A DNA stretch of 64,000 nucleotides from Paractinoplanes ovalisporus (GCF_016834655.1 NZ_JAENHP010000011.1:186001-250000); one strand, 5' to 3'; shown: positions 1 to 20,267, numbered from the stretch's first letter. Made by a program: numbers and translations. Notes: generated from the letters alone by a model not told the origin.

Positions 1-12306
<12,306 letters not shown>

Positions 12307-12518
12307 GCTTTGTCACCCCTCCCAGGTCTGGAAGGGACGCTAGCGGCGCCGGTTCCGCGGAAATATCAGGAATTGGAGCGGCCCGCCCCAGACACCCCCC
12401 TACGCCACCCCTATGTTTGCTCCGGAAGGCCATCCGCTATTGAGTCCAGGAGTTCCCCAGAATCCCGCTGCTAGCGTTCGCCGTGCCCGGTCATTGACGA
12501 GAGAAAAGGGCGGCGACC
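12307..12518. promoter_or_regulatory. Divergent promoter region between loading PKS and chorismatase operon
   Basis: This 212-bp gap separates the two divergent starts and is the longest non-coding stretch in the window. Both directions carry the same layout: a TTCC-N3-GAA box (12353-12362 facing left, 12453-12462 facing right), a 9-10 bp gap, then GCTAGCGT (12337-12344 on the minus strand, 12470-12477 on the plus strand). If TAGCGT is a -10 element, the leaders would be about 31 and 42 nt. A TCCGGAAG site at 12421-12428 is the reverse complement of the CTTCCGGA unit repeated before the glycosyltransferase gene. No clear TTGACA -35 is seen, which would fit activator dependence. Promoter function is inferred. 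Confidence 0.6.
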
Positions 12519-13523
12519 ATGACGCAGACGCCATTGAAAGAAGCCGGATATACGCTCGGTGCGACCCTGGCCGACCTCGATGTCGCGGACACGATCGGCG
12601 CGCGGGAAAACGTTCTCGGGCGGATCGACTACACCACCGCGGCGGCCGATCCGGTCGTTTCCGCGGGCGGGCCGAGGCTCGCCCTGCACATGGCCCGCGA
12701 CCGTGGCGAGGCGTTCAGCGAGGTGTGGACGAGCCCGCACGAGGTGACCGCGGGCGAGCACGACGGCGTGGTCTACGCCCACGACGGCGAGTTCCTGTTC
12801 CTGGCCGGGCGCATTCCCGAGAGCGGCAGCTACGCGACGGCCACCGAGAAGGCCTATCTCACCGCGCTCGGCCTGGTCCGCGAGCTGGGCTATCCGCGCT
12901 GCTACCGGATGTGGAACTTCGTCGGCCGGATCAACCAGGACAACGCCGAGGGCCTGGAGAACTACCGCGACTTCTGCCTGGGCCGGGCCGACGCGTTCGC
13001 GCACATGCGGTTCAACGAGACCGAGATCCCGGCCGCGACCGGCATCGGCTCGCACGGCGGCGGGATCGGCTTCTACTTCCTGACCAGCCGTTCCGGCGAG
13101 CCGATCGCGATCGAGAACCCGCAGCAGTGGGCGGCCTACCACTACCCGCAGCGTTACGGCCCCAAGGCGCCCAAGTTCGCCCGGGCCACGCGGCTGGGCG
13201 GCCGGGTCTACGTCTCGGGCACGGCGAGCATCACCGGCCACGAGTCCCGGCACGCCGGTGACGTCGTGCGCCAGACCCACCTGTCGCTCGAGAACATCGC
13301 CCGGGTGATCGGCGCCGGCAACCTGTACGAGCACGGCATCGGGGACGGCTACTTCCTGTCCGACCTCGATCAGATCAAGGTCTACGTGCGGCACGCCGAG
13401 CACATCCCGGCCGTACGGGCGATCTGCACCCGGGCGTTCTCACCGGCGGCCGAGGTGCGCTATCTCAACGTCGACGTATGCCGTTCCGACCTGCTGGTCG
13501 AGATCGAGGGAATCGCGTACTGA
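12519..13523 (+). CDS. Chorismatase, Hyg5-type (3-hydroxybenzoate synthase)
   Basis: This 334-residue enzyme belongs to the FkbO/RapK/Hyg5/XanB2 chorismatase family, which removes pyruvate from chorismate to give either 4,5-dihydroxycyclohexadiene carboxylate (FkbO, RapK) or 3-hydroxybenzoate (Hyg5). Recognisable blocks are YRMWNFVGRIN (129-139), NFNE-like RFNETEIPAATGIG (164-177), VSGTASITGHES (232-243) and the C-terminal DVCRSDLLVEIEG (319-331). Gly234 and Cys321 sit 87 residues apart, as do Gly240 and Cys327 that I recall as the Hyg5-type determinants, so 3-hydroxybenzoate is the favoured product. The start is ATG at 12519, with AAAGGG 10-15 nt upstream. The stop overlaps the next start (TGATG). 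Its product should feed the CoA-ligase loading module encoded divergently. The family call is very secure; the subtype is good but rests on remembered numbering. Confidence 0.93.
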   Translation: MTQTPLKEAGYTLGATLADLDVADTIGARENVLGRIDYTTAAADPVVSAGGPRLALHMARDRGEAFSEVWTSPHEVTAGEHDGVVYAHDGEFLFLAGRIPESGSYATATEKAYLTALGLVRELGYPRCYRMWNFVGRINQDNAEGLENYRDFCLGRADAFAHMRFNETEIPAATGIGSHGGGIGFYFLTSRSGEPIAIENPQQWAAYHYPQRYGPKAPKFARATRLGGRVYVSGTASITGHESRHAGDVVRQTHLSLENIARVIGAGNLYEHGIGDGYFLSDLDQIKVYVRHAEHIPAVRAICTRAFSPAAEVRYLNVDVCRSDLLVEIEGIAY

Positions 13524-14671
13524 TGTCTGCCGTCGCCGAACTGCACCAGCGCTGGGAAATGCTCCCGGCGCGCGAGCAACCCGATTGGCGCGACCATCCG
13601 GAACTGTCCCGTATTCGCGCCGAATTACGTTCCCGTGAACCGCTGGTAACGGAAAGCGAAATCGCGGCGGCACGGGCCGGAATCGCGAAGGTGGCGGCCG
13701 GGGAAGCACTATTGCTCCAGGCCGGCGACTGCGCGGAGAGTTTCGCCGAATCGGGGCCGGAGCACACCGCCGCCAAGGTGGCCGCGCTGACCGGGCTGAG
13801 CGATCTGCTCTCCCTGTCCACGGGCCGCCCGGTGATGCGTTTCGCGCGGATGGCCGGGCAGTACGCCAAGCCCCGCTCGAGCCCCACCGAGATGGTCGGC
13901 GGGGTCGAGATGCCGACGTTCCGGGGCCACATCGTCAACGCCCCCGAGGCCGATCCGGCCGCCCGCGCCGCCGACCCGGAACGGCTGCTGCTGGCCTACG
14001 CGCACAGTTCCCGCGTGCTGGCCGCGATGCCGGACGGGCCGTGGGTCAGCCACGAGGCGCTGCTGCTCGACTACGAGGGCCCGCAGGTGCGGCCCGGCGC
14101 GACCGGCGACCTCCTTCTGGCCTCGACCCACCTGCCCTGGATCGGCGAGCGCACCCGGCAGGCCGACCACGCGCACGTGGCGATGCTGGCCGCCGTCGCG
14201 AATCCGGTGGCCTGCAAGGTCGGGCCCACCGCGAGCCCCGAGAGCGTGGTCGATCTGTGCGCCCGTCTCGACCCGGACCGCCGCCCGGGCCGGCTCACGC
14301 TGATCGCGCGGATGGGCGCCGGCCGGGTGGCCGAGGCGCTGCCCCCGATCGCCCGCGCCGTCCGGCAGGCGGGGCATCCCGTGGTGTGGCTCAGCGACCC
14401 GATGCACGGCAACACCGTACGCGCGAAATCCGGGGAAAAGACCAGACATCTCGACTCTATGATCGCCGAGGCCGTGCTCTTCCGCGTGTCGCTGGAACGG
14501 CTCGGGCTGCACCCGGGCGGCCTGCACCTCGAGGTGGCCGCGGCCGACGTGACCGAGTGTGTGGGCGGCAACGTGCCGGGCGAGGACGCGCTGCGGCGGC
14601 GCTACGAGTCGCTCTGCGATCCGCGGCTCAACCCGTCGCAGGCCCGGGAACTGATCACTTCCGTCTTCTGA
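13523..14671 (+). CDS. Class II 3-deoxy-D-arabino-heptulosonate 7-phosphate (DAHP) synthase
   Basis: This enzyme condenses phosphoenolpyruvate and erythrose 4-phosphate, the first step of the shikimate pathway, and here should raise chorismate supply for the neighbouring chorismatase. Class II hallmarks are LLQAGDCAESF (about 68-78), STHLPWIGERTRQ, the CKVGPTASPE phosphate site, ARMGAGR, WLSDPMHGNT and the metal-site block HLEVAAADVTECVGG. At 382 residues it is the short form often found in secondary-metabolite clusters, shorter than typical primary-metabolism class II enzymes of about 450-470, suggesting loss of N-terminal regulatory elements (inference). ATG at 13523 overlaps the upstream TGA, so the genes are coupled. 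Leu35 is encoded by TTA and the first 75 codons are richer in rare A/T-ending codons than the rest of the gene. Confidence 0.95.
   Translation: MSAVAELHQRWEMLPAREQPDWRDHPELSRIRAELRSREPLVTESEIAAARAGIAKVAAGEALLLQAGDCAESFAESGPEHTAAKVAALTGLSDLLSLSTGRPVMRFARMAGQYAKPRSSPTEMVGGVEMPTFRGHIVNAPEADPAARAADPERLLLAYAHSSRVLAAMPDGPWVSHEALLLDYEGPQVRPGATGDLLLASTHLPWIGERTRQADHAHVAMLAAVANPVACKVGPTASPESVVDLCARLDPDRRPGRLTLIARMGAGRVAEALPPIARAVRQAGHPVVWLSDPMHGNTVRAKSGEKTRHLDSMIAEAVLFRVSLERLGLHPGGLHLEVAAADVTECVGGNVPGEDALRRRYESLCDPRLNPSQARELITSVF
13625..13627 (+). promoter_or_regulatory. In-frame TTA leucine codon (possible bldA control point)
   Basis: Codon 35 of the DAHP synthase gene is TTA (Ala-Glu-Leu-Arg context), in frame with the start at 13523. 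In Streptomyces, TTA is read only by the developmentally regulated bldA tRNA and is often found in genes controlling secondary metabolism. I noticed no other in-frame TTA in the window, though I did not scan every base mechanically. Whether it is regulatory here depends on the host genus. Confidence 0.75.
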
Positions 14672-14687
14672 GCATGGGGAGCACAGC

Positions 14688-16229
14688 ATGACCGACGTCG
14701 ACGTGGCCATCGTCGGATGCGGTCCGGTCGGGCTGGTGCTCGGCATCGCGGTCGCCCAGCGCGGCTGGAAGGTCGCGATCCTGGAGCGCTACCAGGACCA
14801 GTACCCGTTCCCCCGGGTGGTGGCGTTCGACGGGGAGACCGCGCGCAACTTCGCCACCGTCGGGCTCAACGACGACCTGTACGAGCTGGGCGAGCCGGTC
14901 GGCGAGTACGACTTCCAGAACGCGGCCGGCGAGACGCTGCTGCACCTGGACAACCCGTACGAGCCGGACCGCGACGGGTGGCCCAAGGCGGTCATCATGC
15001 ACCAGCCCACGTTCGAGGCCGCCCTGCGCGCCCACGCCCGCACCCTGCCCAACCTGGAGCTGCGGACCGCCTATCAGGTCGAGAGCCTGACCGACCATGG
15101 CGACCACGTGGAGCTCAACAGTGAACTGACTGCGTCCTGGGTGGTCGGCTGCGACGGCGCCAACAGCTTCGTCCGCGAGCACATCGGCACGCCCATCGTG
15201 GACCTGAACTTCGAGCACGACTGGCTGCTGTGCGACGTGGTGTTCCACGAGCCCCGCACGTTCAAGCCCAACGACGTGCAGATCTGCGACCCGCGGCGGC
15301 CCACCACCATCGTCTCCAGCGGCCGCGGGCACCGGCGGTGGGAGTTCATGCGGCTGCCCGGCGAGACGCTGGAGGAGCTGAGCCGCGAGGACCGGATGTG
15401 GGAGCTGCTGGCGCCGCACGGCGTCACCCCGGACAACGCCGACCTGACCCGCCACATCGTCTACACGTTCAAGGCGAGCATCGTGCGGGACTGGCGCCGC
15501 GGGCGGCTGCTGCTGGCCGGCGACTCGGCCCACCTGATGCCGCCGTTCATCGGGCAGGGCATGTGCTCGGGCATCCGGGACGCGGTCAACCTGGCCTGGA
15601 AGCTCGACCTGGTGCTGCGTGGCACGTCCGGTGACGACCTCTTCGACGCGTACGTGGCCGAACGCGACCCGCACGTACGCAGCACGACCGCGCTGGCCAT
15701 CGAGGTCGGCAAGATGATCTCGGAGCTGGACCCGGCCGCGGCCGCCCTCCGCGACAAGGTCATGTTCGCCCGGCAGCAGGATCCGGCCCAGGCCGGGGTG
15801 CCGCAGTACTTCGCGCTCACCGACGGCATCGTCCGGCGCGACGCCGAGGGCGCGGTGGCCGGCTTGGCCGGCGATCTCGTACCTCAGGGCCGGGTGACGC
15901 GCGGCGGCCGCACGGCCATGTTCGACGACGTGGTGGGCCGCGGGTTCGTGCTGCTCGCCACGTTCGACCCCTACCTGGTGCTCGACGAGGACGACCGGAG
16001 TTTCCTCAAGGAACTGGGCGCCCACGTCGTCCGGGTGCTGCCCGGCCGCATGCCGGCCAAGAACCTCAAGGACCACGAGGTGGTCGACACCGACGGCGTC
16101 TATCTGCCCTACCTCACCGGGGCCCGGCAGGTCGGCGCGCTGGTGCGGCCCGATTTCTACCTGTACGGCTCGGCGTCGTCCCGCCCCGACCTGTCCACCC
16201 TGGTCAAGGATCTGCGCGCCGCGCTCTGA
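14688..16229 (+). CDS. FAD-dependent aromatic hydroxylase, MhpA-like
   Basis: This is a 513-residue class A flavin monooxygenase. It has an N-terminal FAD Rossmann loop (VAIVGCGPVGLVLG, residues 5-18), the DG motif VVGCDGANS near 150 and the GD motif LLLAGDSAHLMPPFIGQGM near 280-298, followed by a C-terminal thioredoxin-like part ending near 513. The closest family I recognise is MhpA, which ortho-hydroxylates 3-(3-hydroxyphenyl)propionate using NAD(P)H and O2. Here the natural target would be the meta-hydroxyphenyl end of the 3-hydroxybenzoate-primed chain, either while attached or after release (inference). GGGGAG lies 8 nt before the ATG at 14688. It is the last gene of the chorismatase operon, 16 nt after the DAHP synthase gene. 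The stop is only 7 nt from the convergent LuxR gene. The family is secure; the substrate is unproven. Confidence 0.92.
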   Translation: MTDVDVAIVGCGPVGLVLGIAVAQRGWKVAILERYQDQYPFPRVVAFDGETARNFATVGLNDDLYELGEPVGEYDFQNAAGETLLHLDNPYEPDRDGWPKAVIMHQPTFEAALRAHARTLPNLELRTAYQVESLTDHGDHVELNSELTASWVVGCDGANSFVREHIGTPIVDLNFEHDWLLCDVVFHEPRTFKPNDVQICDPRRPTTIVSSGRGHRRWEFMRLPGETLEELSREDRMWELLAPHGVTPDNADLTRHIVYTFKASIVRDWRRGRLLLAGDSAHLMPPFIGQGMCSGIRDAVNLAWKLDLVLRGTSGDDLFDAYVAERDPHVRSTTALAIEVGKMISELDPAAAALRDKVMFARQQDPAQAGVPQYFALTDGIVRRDAEGAVAGLAGDLVPQGRVTRGGRTAMFDDVVGRGFVLLATFDPYLVLDEDDRSFLKELGAHVVRVLPGRMPAKNLKDHEVVDTDGVYLPYLTGARQVGALVRPDFYLYGSASSRPDLSTLVKDLRAAL

Positions 16230-16236
16230 GCCGGCC

Positions 16237-18795
16237 TCAGGCCGCCACCGGCAGGTGCGCGAACAGGTCGGCCGGCAGTTCCCGCCGGTGCCGCACGCGC
16301 AGCTTGCGATAGACGCGGGTCAGGTGCTGCTCGACCGTGCTCGCGGTGATGTGCAGCTTCGCGGCGATCTCGCGGTTGGTCAGGCCGCTCGCGGCCAGGG
16401 CGGCCACCCGCGTCTCGGACTCGGTCAGCGAGGCCAGCCGGTCCCTCGGGTCCGCTCCCCCGGCGCCGGCTTCGAGACCGGTGCGCAACGGCATCACCTC
16501 GTCGCGGAGCACGGCCGCGCCGCACTCCTCGACGATCTCGGCCGCCAGCCGGGCCATCGGCGAGGCCCGGCGCGGCTGCCCCACGCCCCGATAGGCGCGG
16601 CTCAGATCGGCCAGCGCCCGGGCCAGCTCGAAACGGTCGCCGCAGTCACGCAACAGCGACACCGCCTCGGCCAGCAGCTGCGGGCGGCTGTGGGCCTGGC
16701 TGGTCGCGGCCAGCAGCCGCAACGCCACCCCACGAATGCGCGACGGTCCCGGGCCGACCCGCGCCAGCTGCTCATTGAGCAGGCGCCGCACCTCGGCCCG
16801 GTTCTCGCTTTTACGCAGCCAGGCGCCGGCCGCGCTGGTCCGCCACGGCACCAGGCCAGGCGCGTCCAGCCCCCACTCGGCGGTCAGCTTGCCGCAGGAC
16901 AGGAAGTCGGCCAGGGCCGCGTAGTCACGCCCGGTCGCGAGATAGTGCTCGCCCCGCGCGTGCAGGTAGTGCACGCCCCAGCGGCTCTGCAGCATGGCAT
17001 CGGGCACCGGCTCGGCCAGCAGGCGCGCGGCGTCCTCGGCTCGGCCGAGCCGGGTCGCGGCGACGATCGCGCCCCCCAGCGGCAGGCCCGCGGCGACACC
17101 CCAACCGGCCAGGGGCAACAAATCGAGGGCGGTTGTGGCGTCCTGCCAAGCTGCGCTCAGCTCACCTCGGCGCAGCGCGATCTCGGCCCGTACGGCGGTG
17201 AGGTAGGCCGTGATCGGCGCGGTCGGACTCTCGGCGAGCAGTTTGTCGCACCAGGACCGGGCCTCGTCGATCCGATCGGCGTAGAGCAGCACCAGCAGGC
17301 CGTTGACCGCCACCTCGGCGCCCCAGACCAGGCCGTCGCTGGCCCGGGCGGACTGCAGCATCAGCTCGGCCTCGGCGACTGCCGGTTCCGTCGCGCCCCG
17401 GCCCAGCACGGCGAGGATCGCGGCGGTCGAACGGTCGGTCGCCACCGAGCCCGGGGTCTCCTCACCGGAGTGTGGAAGGGTTCCCGGCCGGGCCAGCCCG
17501 GGATGGGTCGCGGCCAGCCAGAGTTCCAAGGCGTGCAGGCGTTCCGGCTCGGTGGCCGCGCGCAGCCGGTCGAGCACCGGCATGGCCTCGTCGGGCCGGC
17601 CGAACCAGAGCAGCAGCCGCACCAGGCTCACCCGGTCGAGTCGGCTCAGCTCTCCGGCCGCCTCGGCCGCGATCAGTTCGGGCAGGTGGCGCGTCACGCC
17701 GGCCGGGCGGACCCGCCATTCGGCGCGCGCGAGCCGGGCGACCGCGGCGGCCCGTCCGGCGCCCTCGGCGAAGGTGCGGGCGAGTTCCAGGCACCGTACG
17801 GCGTCCTCGACCCGCTCCCGCTGCAGCGCCTGTTCGGCTGCCTCGGCCAGCACCGCGCCCGCCCACGGGCCGTCGGCCCGGTCCGCCTCGAGCAGCAGGG
17901 CCGCCACCTCGGAGGGCTCGGCGCCCTGGTCGTGGCGCAGGCGGGCAGCCGCCGCATACCGGTCGGCCCGCTCCCCCGGCACCATCCCGGCCAGCACCGC
18001 TTCGCGCATCGCGGAGTGCCGCAGACGGCCGTCGAGGAGCAACCCGGCCGTGGTCAGGAGGGCGGTCGCGTCCTCCGGCGCGTCGTCCGGCAAGCGATCC
18101 AGCACGGCGAGGCCACGCGCCACCTCCGACGCGTCCGGGCCGCAACGGTGAAGGCAGCTCAGCAGGGCCTGCCGATAGGCCGGCTCGCCCTCGCGCAGAG
18201 CCTCCACGAGCAGCGGATTGCCGCCGGTGAGCGGGAAAGCGGCCGGGTCGCCCACGGCCGCCTCGCTCAGCAGCGCAACGGTGAGCCGGGTGCTGTGGCG
18301 GTGCCGCAACAGCTCGGTGTGCAGCGTGGTGGCGCCGGGCCGGGGCGCGGCGGCCTCGGTGAGCACGATCAGCGCGGGCACGCCGGGGAGCCGGCGGATG
18401 CAGGCGAGCAGCCAGTCCCGGGAGGGTTCGTCGGCGTGCTGGACGTCGTCGACGGTGACGAGCAGCGGCCGGTCGCGCGTGGCCCGGCCGAGGATGGCCT
18501 GGCACAGCGCCTGCACGGCCCGCGGCCGGTCGTCACCGGGTTCATCGGCGATGGGCCCGATCGCCTGGGCGGCCACGCCGAACGGCAGGTCCCGCTCGGA
18601 TACGGCCCCGATCGCGCGCAGCCAGGTGAAGCCGGTCGCCTCGAGGTGTTCGGCGAACAGGTCGAGCAGGGCCGTCTTGCCGGTGGCGACCGGGCCGCCG
18701 ATGAGCGCGACCTGGCCCTTGCCGGTGCGTGCGAGGGCGGCGAGCCGCTCCAGCTCGGCCCACTGCGGCTCCCGTTCCGCCAATCCGGACGTCAT
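16237..18795 (-). CDS. LAL-family (large ATP-binding LuxR) transcriptional regulator
   Basis: This 852-residue protein is probably the pathway activator. The N-terminal ATPase part has Walker A (GGPVATGKTALL, about 38-49) and Walker B (LLVTVDDVQHAD, about 125). A long middle region of helical, TPR/MalT-like repeats rich in Leu/Ala/Arg follows. The C-terminal LuxR/GerE helix-turn-helix is near 790-845 (LTESETRVAALAASGLTNRE, then TASTVEQHLTRVYRKLRV). LAL proteins of this size act as cluster-situated activators in pikromycin, rapamycin and polyene clusters. The start at 18795 lies 90 bp from the divergent glycosyltransferase start. The stop nearly touches the flavin hydroxylase stop with no room for a strong terminator. 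Candidate targets are the TTCC/GGAA elements at 12307-12518 and 18855-18871 (inference). Confidence 0.95.
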   Translation of the reverse strand: MTSGLAEREPQWAELERLAALARTGKGQVALIGGPVATGKTALLDLFAEHLEATGFTWLRAIGAVSERDLPFGVAAQAIGPIADEPGDDRPRAVQALCQAILGRATRDRPLLVTVDDVQHADEPSRDWLLACIRRLPGVPALIVLTEAAAPRPGATTLHTELLRHRHSTRLTVALLSEAAVGDPAAFPLTGGNPLLVEALREGEPAYRQALLSCLHRCGPDASEVARGLAVLDRLPDDAPEDATALLTTAGLLLDGRLRHSAMREAVLAGMVPGERADRYAAAARLRHDQGAEPSEVAALLLEADRADGPWAGAVLAEAAEQALQRERVEDAVRCLELARTFAEGAGRAAAVARLARAEWRVRPAGVTRHLPELIAAEAAGELSRLDRVSLVRLLLWFGRPDEAMPVLDRLRAATEPERLHALELWLAATHPGLARPGTLPHSGEETPGSVATDRSTAAILAVLGRGATEPAVAEAELMLQSARASDGLVWGAEVAVNGLLVLLYADRIDEARSWCDKLLAESPTAPITAYLTAVRAEIALRRGELSAAWQDATTALDLLPLAGWGVAAGLPLGGAIVAATRLGRAEDAARLLAEPVPDAMLQSRWGVHYLHARGEHYLATGRDYAALADFLSCGKLTAEWGLDAPGLVPWRTSAAGAWLRKSENRAEVRRLLNEQLARVGPGPSRIRGVALRLLAATSQAHSRPQLLAEAVSLLRDCGDRFELARALADLSRAYRGVGQPRRASPMARLAAEIVEECGAAVLRDEVMPLRTGLEAGAGGADPRDRLASLTESETRVAALAASGLTNREIAAKLHITASTVEQHLTRVYRKLRVRHRRELPADLFAHLPVAA

Positions 18796-18885
18796 GCCCG
18801 CCCTCCACTCCTGGTCTGCGCTGTCGGCAGACTACGAGCGGCAAGACTAGGAATCTTCCGGACTTCCGGACGCCAGGATGCAAGC
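18796..18885. promoter_or_regulatory. Divergent promoter region between LAL regulator and glycosyltransferase operon
   Basis: This 90-bp gap holds both promoters. It includes a GAAT-C-TTCC partial inverted repeat and two adjacent CTTCCGGA units (18855-18871). The repeats end 14 nt before the ATG of the glycosyltransferase gene, so a factor bound there could block or start transcription very close to the gene. An AGGATG sequence about 10 nt before the ATG is the best ribosome site. Confidence 0.5.
18855..18871 (+). repeat. Tandem 8-bp repeat (CTTCCGGA x2), candidate operator
   Basis: Two head-to-tail CTTCCGGA copies, each with a TCCGGA palindrome, lie just upstream of the glycosyltransferase start. 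The same 8-mer in reverse orientation occurs at 12421-12428 in the PKS/chorismatase intergenic region. This makes it a plausible shared binding site for the LAL regulator. A chance match is possible for an 8-mer in high-GC DNA. Confidence 0.5.
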
Positions 18886-20253
18886 ATGACAACTCACCGC
18901 GGGCCGGTTCTCTTCGTGAGCATGCCGGAGAGCGGGTTGCTGAACCCCATGCTGGTGCTGGCCGAGGAGCTGTCGCGCCGGGGCGTCGAGGAGCTGTATT
19001 TCGCCACCGACGACAACCGTAAGGCCGAGGTGGAGGCCACCGGTGCGCGGTTCGTCCCGCTGGGCGACGTCATCTCCGAGCTGTCGTCGGTCACCTGGGA
19101 CGACGAGACCTACGCCGCGGTGACCCAGCGCTCACGCTTCAAGGCGCGCCGGGCCGTCATCGAGAAGACCTTCGTGCCGCGCCTGCTGGCCGCCAAGTAC
19201 CGCCGCCTGGAGGAGGCCGTCGAGCAGATCCGGCCGGCGCTCATGGTGGTCGAGAGCATGTGCCTGTACGGCTTCCAGCTCGCCATCACCAAGCGGATCC
19301 CGTACGTGCTGAGCAACCCGTTCATCCCGAGCAACGCAGTCAGCTCGCTGGTGCCGGTCGGCAAGTCGTACACGCCGAAGGACTTTCCCGTCCCCCACAC
19401 CGGTTTCTCGAACCGCATGAGCCTGACCCAGCGGCTGACCAACCGGTTGTTCCGGTGGCGCATGCTCACCCTGTTCCTCTCCTCGACCATGCGGCAGCGC
19501 AACGCCGAGGACGCCGCCGTGCGCGCCGAGCTCGGCATCGACGAGGCCGCGACCGGTCAGATGACGCGCGTGGAGAAGGCCGAGTTCGTCCTCAACTACT
19601 CGATTCCCGAGCTGGACTACCCGTTCGAGCTTCCCCCCTTCTTCCGTACGGTCGGAGCCCTGGTCCCGCCGCTGCCCCAGGCCGAGGCGGGCGAGCTGAA
19701 CGACTGGCTGGACGAGCACCCCTCGGTGGTCTACCTCGGGTTCGGCACCATCACCCGGCTCACCCCGGCCGAGGTGGCACAGCTGGTCGAGGTGGCCCGG
19801 CGCATGCCGAAACACCAGTTCCTCTGGAAGCTGCCCACCGACCAGCAACGGTTCCTGCCCGCCGAGCGCCCGGCCAACCTGCGGGTCGAGAACTGGGTGC
19901 CGTCGCAGCTCGACGTGCTGGCCCACCCGAACGTCAAACTCTTCTTCACCCATGGCGGCGGGAACGCGTACCACGAAAGCCTCTATTTCGGTAAGCCGAT
20001 GGTGATGCGGCCGCTCTGGGTCGACTGCTACGACCAGGCCGTCCGGGGCCAGGATCTGGGCGTGAGCCTGACCCTGGACGACCCGCGCACGTTCCGGCCG
20101 GACGACGTGGTCGACAAGCTCACCCGCGTGCTGACCGGCAAGTCCTTCCGGGCCCGGGCCGAGATGTTCGGCCAGCTCCAGCTCGCCGCCGGCGGCCGGG
20201 CCCGGGCCGCCGACCTCGTGACCGAGCTCCTCGCCGCGCCCGCCAACGTCTGA
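18886..20253 (+). CDS. GT1-family glycosyltransferase (GT-B fold)
   Basis: This 455-residue glycosyltransferase probably adds a sugar to the polyketide. The N-terminal acceptor half starts with FVSMPESGLLNPMLVLAEEL, and its early Ser/Glu stretch takes the place of the usual His of GT1 acceptor sites. The C-terminal donor half has YLGFGTITRL near 285, ENWVPSQLDVLAH near 340, and a donor loop THGGGNAYHESLYFGKP near 360-375 followed by PLWVDCYDQ. The HGGGNAYHE form differs from the HHGGAGT motif usual in actinobacterial dTDP-deoxysugar transferases and looks more like UGT-type enzymes, so a UDP-sugar donor is possible (inference). No deoxysugar biosynthesis gene lies in the window. It leads an operon with the P450 14 nt downstream and the ferredoxin. 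Confidence 0.9.
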   Translation: MTTHRGPVLFVSMPESGLLNPMLVLAEELSRRGVEELYFATDDNRKAEVEATGARFVPLGDVISELSSVTWDDETYAAVTQRSRFKARRAVIEKTFVPRLLAAKYRRLEEAVEQIRPALMVVESMCLYGFQLAITKRIPYVLSNPFIPSNAVSSLVPVGKSYTPKDFPVPHTGFSNRMSLTQRLTNRLFRWRMLTLFLSSTMRQRNAEDAAVRAELGIDEAATGQMTRVEKAEFVLNYSIPELDYPFELPPFFRTVGALVPPLPQAEAGELNDWLDEHPSVVYLGFGTITRLTPAEVAQLVEVARRMPKHQFLWKLPTDQQRFLPAERPANLRVENWVPSQLDVLAHPNVKLFFTHGGGNAYHESLYFGKPMVMRPLWVDCYDQAVRGQDLGVSLTLDDPRTFRPDDVVDKLTRVLTGKSFRARAEMFGQLQLAAGGRARAADLVTELLAAPANV

Positions 20254-20267
20254 CGGAGGCCCCCGAA

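Noticed and set aside
12519..13523. FkbO/RapK-type chorismatase giving a rapamycin- or FK506-like starter
   Set aside because: The Gly/Cys pair fits the Hyg5 type, and the loading module lacks the ER used by those pathways. No pipecolate-incorporating NRPS is visible.
16232..16244. Palindrome CGGCCT-C-AGGCCG between the flavin hydroxylase and LAL genes, as a terminator
   Set aside because: The stem is 6 bp with a one-base loop, overlaps the LAL stop codon and has no T-run; too weak to call.
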